Notes under the pieces: generated by a model
Databases searched by the model: none
Told to the model about the DNA's origin: nothing
The model's input: only the letters and a program-made list of their open reading frames with translations
Shown here: positions 40,778-45,375 of the stretch, piece after piece
Layout of the letters: the number at the start of each line of letters is the position of its first letter
Position numbering within the stretch: the first letter of the stretch is position 1
Assembly: GCA_024641655.1 (NCBI GenBank)
Contig: JAHECR010000027.1
Coordinates: 1 to 45,375, forward strand
Origin: Acidimicrobiaceae bacterium
GTDB taxonomy: Bacteria; Actinomycetota; Acidimicrobiia; Acidimicrobiales; UBA8592
Reading direction: 5' to 3'
Length of the DNA: 45,375 nt
Position numbers and translations under genes: made by a program

Positions 40778-41778
40778 TGGCGGGCCCGTCCACCCTGCGG
40801 GAGCAACCGCTGAGCTATCACCTCGCGTACGACATGCGCGCGCCCGACTTCGGCGCGCCGGGGAGCCAGCTGTACCCCTCTGCCGTCGAGCAGTGCGCGT
40901 GGGCCGACGCGCGAGGCTTCTCGAGCGTGGTGCTCTCCGAGCACCACGCCAGCGACGACGGCTACCTGCCGTCGCCGATCGTGTTGGCCGCTGCGATCGC
41001 GGGTGCGACCCGCCGGCTCCTGCTGCGACTGAGCGTCGTACTGTTGCCGTTGCATCATCCACTGCGCGTCGCCGAGGATCTCGCGGTGCTCGACCTCGTC
41101 AGCGGCGGTCGGTTGCGCCTCACGGTCGCTGCGGGCTACCGCGCCGAGGAATACGCCCAGTTCGGCCTGGATATCAGGCGCCGCCCGTCGCTGATGGAGG
41201 AGGCGATCGACGCACTGAAGCAGGCCTGGTCCGGCGAGCCGTTCGAGTTCCGGGGCGAGCTCGTCCGGGTGCTCCCGCGGCCTGCGCAGCGTCCCCGGCC
41301 GGAAATTTCGCTCGGTGGCGCGTCGCCGGCCGCGGCTCGTCGAGCCGCACGAATGGCCGACGACTTCGAGCCGCTGTCGCCTCGTCTGTACGAGTTGTAC
41401 CTCGCCGAGCTTGAGCGCCTCGGGAGACCGGCACCCGATCCACGACCCGGCCGGGGGGAGCAGGGGCCCATGGCGCTCTTCGTGTCGGAGGACCCCGACC
41501 GTGACTGGGCACGTATCGCGCCCCACGCTCTGCACGAGACCAACAGCTACGCGGCATGGGCCGCAGGGATGCGGGGATCGGTGTACCAGCGTTTCGACGA
41601 CGCCGATGCGCTGCGGTCGAGCGGGCGTTATCTGGTGCTGACGCCGCAGGAGTGCGCGGCATTTGCGCTCGACCGGACCACGCTGACGCTCAAGCCCCTC
41701 ATGGGGGGCGTCGACCCCGGGATCGGTTGGCGCAGCATGGAGCTCTTCGTCGACGAGGTCCTCCCGCTGCTCGCCTGA
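40777..41778 (+). CDS. LLM-class flavin-dependent oxidoreductase
   Basis: A 333-residue luciferase-like enzyme distinct from the other four here. The opening SYHLAYDMRAPDFGAPGSQLYPSAVEQCAWADARGFSSVVLSEHHASDDGYLPSP is typical of the monooxygenase-like branch (SEHH motif). RLLLRLSVVLLPLHHPLRVAEDLAVLDLVSGGRLRLTVAAGYRAEEYAQFG is the central part. The C-terminus has a longer variable section (HALHETNSYAAWAAG). The ATG was chosen at the TGATG junction with the small upstream frame; the ribosome site is weak. A 52-bp inverted element begins 9 bp after its stop. Confidence 0.87.
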   Translation: MAGPSTLREQPLSYHLAYDMRAPDFGAPGSQLYPSAVEQCAWADARGFSSVVLSEHHASDDGYLPSPIVLAAAIAGATRRLLLRLSVVLLPLHHPLRVAEDLAVLDLVSGGRLRLTVAAGYRAEEYAQFGLDIRRRPSLMEEAIDALKQAWSGEPFEFRGELVRVLPRPAQRPRPEISLGGASPAAARRAARMADDFEPLSPRLYELYLAELERLGRPAPDPRPGRGEQGPMALFVSEDPDRDWARIAPHALHETNSYAAWAAGMRGSVYQRFDDADALRSSGRYLVLTPQECAAFALDRTTLTLKPLMGGVDPGIGWRSMELFVDEVLPLLA

Positions 41779-41786
41779 ACCGGACT

Positions 41787-41838
41787 GGTGTCAGACACCT
41801 GTACGAATGTCCGGATAACCGGACAGGTGTCTGACACC
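41787..41838. repeat. REP/REPIN-like 52-bp inverted element, copy A
   Basis: Both ends carry GGTGTCAGACACC-type 13-bp palindromes in inverted orientation (GGTGTCAGACACCTGT ... ACAGGTGTCTGACACC). The centre holds a perfect hairpin, TGTCCGG-ATAA-CCGGACA. The reverse complement differs from copy B (42841-42892) at only 2 of 52 positions. It sits between the LLM stop and the aquaporin start. This design fits non-autonomous REP doublets moved by REP-associated tyrosine transposases (family knowledge); no such transposase is in the window. Confidence 0.75.
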
Positions 41839-41876
41839 ATCGTGAGGTCCACAGACACGGCAACTAGGGTCGCGCG

Positions 41877-42677
41877 ATGGACACGCCGCTGGAGAAGCGA
41901 CCGGTGCAAGGGCTTCTGGCGCTCGAATTGCCTTTCGGGGCTCGACTCGACGATCCGGTGGTCGAGTGGCGTCGACTCTTCGCGGAGCTGCTGGGCACGG
42001 CAATGCTGGTGCTGGTGGCCGCCGGCGGCGCAGTGGTCGACGCCGTGGTGGCGGGTTCGGTCTCGCCGTCGGCTCGTGTCGTCGCGCCGGGGATGGTGGT
42101 GATGGCCCTGATCTACGCCACCGGGGCGGTCGGCGGTGCCCACCTCAACCCCGCAGTGACCCTGAGCTTCGCGGTGCGGGGAAACTTCCCCTGGATCCGG
42201 GTGCCCGGCTACCTCTGCATGCAGGTGCTCGGGGCCGTCGCGGCCGTCGGCACCTTGCGGGTCGTGTTCGGCGACGTCGGTGACCTGGGCGCCACGCTGC
42301 CGGATCCCGCGGTGTCGTCGGGACAGGCGCTGGCGGTCGAGTTCCTGCTCACGCTCGGGCTGGTGACGGTCATCTTGGGCACGGCGTCGGGAGCGAAGAA
42401 CATCGGCCCCAATGCAGCGATCGCCGTGGGTGCCTACGTCGCGCTCGCTGGACTCTGGGCCGCGCCGATCTCGGGGGCGTCAATGAATCCGGCCCGCTCG
42501 TTAGGGCCGGCCCTCGTGGGCAACCAGTGGGGCGACCTCTGGGTGTACGTCGTCGGTCCGGTCACGGGAGGTCTGATCGCGGTCGGGTTCGCCTGGTTGC
42601 TGCGCGGCCCACCGTCGCCCGCAGCCAGCGAGGCCGCGCAGGGCATGCTGGGCGTGCAAGCAGCCCGCTCCGCCTGA
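41877..42677 (+). CDS. Aquaporin / MIP-family channel
   Basis: A 266-residue integral membrane channel with six helices. Both half-helix motifs are present: HLNPAVTLSFAV near residue 84 and SMNPARSLGPALV near residue 203. The N-terminal 35 residues are polar and longer than usual. Selectivity-filter residues cannot be fixed by eye well enough to tell water from glycerol transport; the second-motif context (NPARSLGPA) is of the aquaporin rather than GlpF kind. It is a single gene flanked on both sides by inverted copies of a 52-bp element, unrelated in function to its catabolic neighbours, and may be a later insertion. Confidence 0.92.
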   Translation: MDTPLEKRPVQGLLALELPFGARLDDPVVEWRRLFAELLGTAMLVLVAAGGAVVDAVVAGSVSPSARVVAPGMVVMALIYATGAVGGAHLNPAVTLSFAVRGNFPWIRVPGYLCMQVLGAVAAVGTLRVVFGDVGDLGATLPDPAVSSGQALAVEFLLTLGLVTVILGTASGAKNIGPNAAIAVGAYVALAGLWAAPISGASMNPARSLGPALVGNQWGDLWVYVVGPVTGGLIAVGFAWLLRGPPSPAASEAAQGMLGVQAARSA

Positions 42678-42840
42678 GCCTCGAAGCCTGGGGCCACCCG
42701 ACGGTCACAGCGCTCTTCGGCGGTTCGACACAGCGGGTCTCGCCGGAATCCTCAGGGGCGCAGACAGATCTTTGCGGTGGCGTGAGAGTGCCGTGACCGC
42801 GCGAGGTTGAGCGCTCCTCGTCGTCGGTCGTACCTCGGCT

Positions 42841-42892
42841 GGTGTCAGACACCTGTCCGGTTGTTCGGACATTCGTACAGGTGTCTGACACC
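42841..42892. repeat. REP/REPIN-like 52-bp inverted element, copy B
   Basis: Inverted relative to copy A at 41787. The two differences fall in the central hairpin: the loop changes and one stem C becomes T, which still permits a G-U pair in RNA. It ends 5 bp before the stop of the minus-strand SDR gene, between convergent genes, so it may also end transcription from both sides. Confidence 0.75.
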
Positions 42893-42897
42893 TTCGT

Positions 42898-43761
42898 CTA
42901 GCGCCGCTTGGGGTACCGGTGGGTACGACCGTTCTCGTCGGTGAACCCGTAGTGCTCGCCGAGCTCGGCAGTCCAGAAGTAGTCGCCGGACCTGGTCATC
43001 ACCTCAGGGTCAGTGGCGAGAGCAACGACGGCGCGCCCGTTGTATCGGGGTGTTTCCAGGGAGTCGGCGCCACCGAACTGGTCGAAGCGGGCGGTGTCGC
43101 CGGCCTCGATCGCCGCCTCGATCCCTTCGGTGCGGGTGACGTTGGGCCACAGCGAGATCACAGCGACGCCGCGGTCACGGAAGTCGAGCGCCATGTCCGC
43201 CGTCATCTTGTCGAGCGCCGCCTTTCCAACGCCGTACGGCACGTTGTAGAAGTACTTGCGGGCGCCGAGCGCCGAGACGTTGACGACCAGCGCCGACCCG
43301 ACGGCGCCAGCGGCCAGGAGGAGCGGTGCGGCCTCGACGCAGGCCACGTACGCGGAGCGGGTTCCCACGTCGACGATGTCGTGCCATGCCGACGCTGGTA
43401 GCTCCCAGAAGCGCTTGCCGATCGTCGGACCGAACGAAGCGGCGTCGAACACGCTGTTCACCAGGACGTTCAGGGCGTCGTGGTCGTCGCGCACTCGACC
43501 GAAGAGCGCAGCGAGGTCGGCGTCGTCGGTGGCGTCGCAGCGGACGGGCACCGCTCGGCCACCCAGCTCCTCGATCGCTGCGACGGTCTCGAGCAATGCG
43601 CCGGGCCGATCGGCGCCCAGGTCGAGGGTGCGTCCAGCCACGTAGACCACCGCGCCCGCGGCGCCCAGCTCGAGCGCGATGCCCTTGCCGATCCCTCGGC
43701 TGGCACCGAGGACGACGGCCACCTTGTGCTGGAGCGGTTGCATGTTCGTGAGCGGTTGCAT
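42898..43761 (-). CDS. SDR-family oxidoreductase
   Basis: A 287-residue short-chain dehydrogenase. The cofactor motif is LGASRGIGKG near residue 18, then VYVAGRTLD, and LVNSVFDAASFGPTIGKRF where most SDRs have NNAG. Ser in NVSALGARK and Tyr/Lys in YGVGK give the active site. The variant NSVF-type motif is seen in a group of uncharacterised SDRs. The start at MQPLTN has AAGGGGG 8 nt upstream; 12 nt (ATGCAACCGCTC) are repeated, so an alternative ATG lies six codons later. It is divergent from the CoA ligase at 43944. Confidence 0.87.
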   Translation of the reverse strand: MQPLTNMQPLQHKVAVVLGASRGIGKGIALELGAAGAVVYVAGRTLDLGADRPGALLETVAAIEELGGRAVPVRCDATDDADLAALFGRVRDDHDALNVLVNSVFDAASFGPTIGKRFWELPASAWHDIVDVGTRSAYVACVEAAPLLLAAGAVGSALVVNVSALGARKYFYNVPYGVGKAALDKMTADMALDFRDRGVAVISLWPNVTRTEGIEAAIEAGDTARFDQFGGADSLETPRYNGRAVVALATDPEVMTRSGDYFWTAELGEHYGFTDENGRTHRYPKRR

Positions 43762-43943
43762 GAGTCGGGCCCCCTTATCTTGTCCGCTGCCGTTGCGGGC
43801 CGCCACGGTAGCTCAGCAGCCTCTTGGGCGCGGCCGGACCCGCAGCGCCGCACGAGGCGCTACCTTCGAGCGACGGGAGACAGCCGCTCGGTGCTCCACG
43901 CACTCGGGGACCGTCACGGCTGGCAGGAAAGGCGGTAGATCTC

Positions 43944-45375
43944 ATGGATTTCGCGGCGGCACCGGCTCCTCGGGATCTCTTGGCCGACTACCGCCGCAAC
44001 GGCTACCACCTCGACGCCAGCTTCCCGGCGCTGATGTCCCGCAATCGCCAGGAGCTCGGCGATCTCACCGCGGTCATCGAAGGTGACGTGACCCTCACCT
44101 GGCGCCAGCTCGTCGACGAGGCCGCGAACTTCGGCGGCTTCCTGCACGCCCATGGAATCGGTCCCGGTGACGTGGTCGTCTGGCAGCTCCCCAACTGGTG
44201 GGAGTCCCTCGTCGTCGCCTACGGGATCTGGGCCGCGGGAGCCGTGAGCAGCCCGGTGGTGCCGATCTATCGCGAGTTCGAGCTGGCGAACGTGATCCGT
44301 GCGGTTCACCCCAAGGTCGTCGTCACGACGGGGGAGTACCGCGGCCGCGACCATGTCGCCATGTTCGAGTCGGCGTGCGCCGCAGGAGCCGTGCGACCGG
44401 TCGCGAAGATCGTGCTTCGCGCCGAAGCGCCTGGTTGGACCTCGTTCCCCGAGGCCGTGCGAGCCCGTCCCCACCTCGAGCATGCGGTGTATGTCGACGC
44501 GCCGGCCTTGGTCGGGTGGACTTCGGGAACGACCTCGGGAGCCAAAGGCGTCGTGCACAGCACGCGCGGCTTCGTTTCGATTCCGGTGCGCTCGGCGCGT
44601 TGGCAGGGGTGGACCTGGTCCGAGCGCACCTACATGCCCGCGCCGATCGCCCACGCGACCGGTCTCCTGTCTGCGATCGCCAACCCGATCTACAGCGGGT
44701 GTTCGGTGGTGCTGCGCGATGGCTGGAATGCCGAACGGGCGATAGAGGACATCACGACACTCGGCGTGACGATGACCGCCGGTGCCGCAGTGTTCATGCG
44801 AGAAACCCTCGACGCCATGGCGGCGCGTGGGCTATCGACGCTGCCGTTGCACGGCTACCCCTGCGGCGGGTCGACGATCCCCGACGAGCTCGCGGAGGCA
44901 TGTGACGACGCCGGGATGCATCCCGCACGCAGCTGGGGGATGACCGAGTGTCCCAGCGTGACCAGCAGCGGCCCGATGCTGCATCCGCGTGAGATTCGCT
45001 GCGGCACCGATGGCCTCATCTCACCGGGCTGCGAGCTTCGCCTGGTCGACGATGCAGGCGCCGAAGTGCCCGTCGGATCGGTTGGTGAGGCCCTGGTGCG
45101 CGGCCCCCAACGGACCCTCGGGTACCTCGACCGGTCGCACACCGCCGAGGCATTCGACGAGGAGGGCTGGTTCCGCACCGGTGACCTCGGGGTGCTGGCA
45201 CCCGACGGTTCGTTCCAGATGACGGGTCGGGTCAAGGAGATCATCAACCGCGGCGGCGAGAAGCTGTCGTCGCGTGAGATCGAAGACGCGCTCGCTCGCC
45301 ACGGGAGCGTACGTGAAGTCGCGGTGGTCGCCGCCCCCCACGAACGGCTGGGCGAACAGCCAGCCGCCTTCGTGC
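43944..45375 (+). CDS. Acyl-CoA synthetase / CoA ligase (AMP-forming), 3' end off window
   Basis: The first 477 codons of an ANL-superfamily ligase; the frame is open to the right edge. WTSGTTSGAKGVVHS near residue 192 is the ATP-binding loop, RSWGMTECPSVTS the adenylate-binding motif, EEGWFRTGDLG and GRVKEIINRGGEKLSSREIE the hinge region. The sequence style resembles cyclohexanecarboxylate-CoA and medium-chain or aromatic-acid ligases more than long-chain FadD. The final catalytic Lys lies beyond the window. It is divergent from the SDR at 43761 and is the third acid-activation enzyme of the window. Confidence 0.92.
   Translation, partial: MDFAAAPAPRDLLADYRRNGYHLDASFPALMSRNRQELGDLTAVIEGDVTLTWRQLVDEAANFGGFLHAHGIGPGDVVVWQLPNWWESLVVAYGIWAAGAVSSPVVPIYREFELANVIRAVHPKVVVTTGEYRGRDHVAMFESACAAGAVRPVAKIVLRAEAPGWTSFPEAVRARPHLEHAVYVDAPALVGWTSGTTSGAKGVVHSTRGFVSIPVRSARWQGWTWSERTYMPAPIAHATGLLSAIANPIYSGCSVVLRDGWNAERAIEDITTLGVTMTAGAAVFMRETLDAMAARGLSTLPLHGYPCGGSTIPDELAEACDDAGMHPARSWGMTECPSVTSSGPMLHPREIRCGTDGLISPGCELRLVDDAGAEVPVGSVGEALVRGPQRTLGYLDRSHTAEAFDEEGWFRTGDLGVLAPDGSFQMTGRVKEIINRGGEKLSSREIEDALARHGSVREVAVVAAPHERLGEQPAAFV

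Noticed and set aside
41787..42892. Composite transposon or integron cassette around the aquaporin
   Set aside because: No transposase, integrase, attC structure or target duplication seen; REP/REPIN-like elements explain the repeats with fewer assumptions.

Overview
The window is about 45 kb of high-GC DNA (GC-rich third codon positions, GTG starts, chains of ATGA/GTGA stop-start overlaps). It reads as the chromosome of a free-living actinobacterium. The mix of many flavin-dependent LLM-class oxidoreductases, DUF35/thiolase-like pairs, CaiB/BaiF CoA transferase, FadE-type dehydrogenases and ACMSD-like amidohydrolases recalls Acidimicrobiia (Ilumatobacter-like), but that placement is inference from gene content. 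No rRNA, tRNA, CRISPR, integrase or insertion sequence was seen. No gene-free stretch exceeds 300 bases.

Layout. (1) 1-6519, minus strand: a five-component Dpp/Opp-type ABC importer (two permeases, two ATPases, and a lipoprotein binding protein cut by the left edge), with an RDD membrane protein inside the operon and a TetR regulator between the ATPase and binding-protein genes. (2) 6681-23411: three ACMSD-like amidohydrolases, a D-aminoacylase-like amidohydrolase, an alpha/beta hydrolase, two DUF35 + thiolase-like pairs, two crotonases, a CoA transferase, an SDR, an acyl-CoA synthetase and a SnoaL-like protein. (3) 23553-30426: two LLM oxidoreductases (one frameshifted), an acyl-CoA dehydrogenase, two SDRs, a second alpha/beta hydrolase, a second SnoaL-like protein and a hot-dog thioesterase. 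(4) 30423-36947: a MarR regulator divergent from a second complete Dpp/Opp-type importer (binding protein, two permeases, two ATPases). (5) 36983-45375: an amidohydrolase relic, a second acyl-CoA dehydrogenase, three more LLM enzymes, an aquaporin bracketed by two inverted copies of a 52-bp REP/REPIN-like element, an SDR and a CoA ligase cut by the right edge.

How it fits together (inference): oligopeptide-type importers bring in one or more organic substrates; amidohydrolases, D-aminoacylase and alpha/beta hydrolases cleave them; LLM flavoenzymes oxidise them; CoA ligases and the CoA transferase activate the acids; acyl-CoA dehydrogenases, crotonases, SDRs and the thiolase-like/DUF35 pairs carry out beta-oxidation or retro-aldol shortening. 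The substrate cannot be named from sequence.

The most interesting signal lies in the promoters. Two separate palindrome families recur. One (consensus CTTGTAGTGCACAAG, six sites) lies next to the marR gene, in front of the second transporter, and in front of five other catabolic transcription units. The other (consensus CCAAACGNTCGG, four sites) lies in front of the first binding-protein gene near tetR, near the first permease, and in front of an amidohydrolase/D-aminoacylase pair and a SnoaL/LLM pair. Paralogous enzymes (LLM 23553 and 40558; amidohydrolase 7898 and 16110) and the two transporters are split between the two site families. The locus therefore looks like two interleaved, duplicated transport-plus-catabolism modules under separate regulators.
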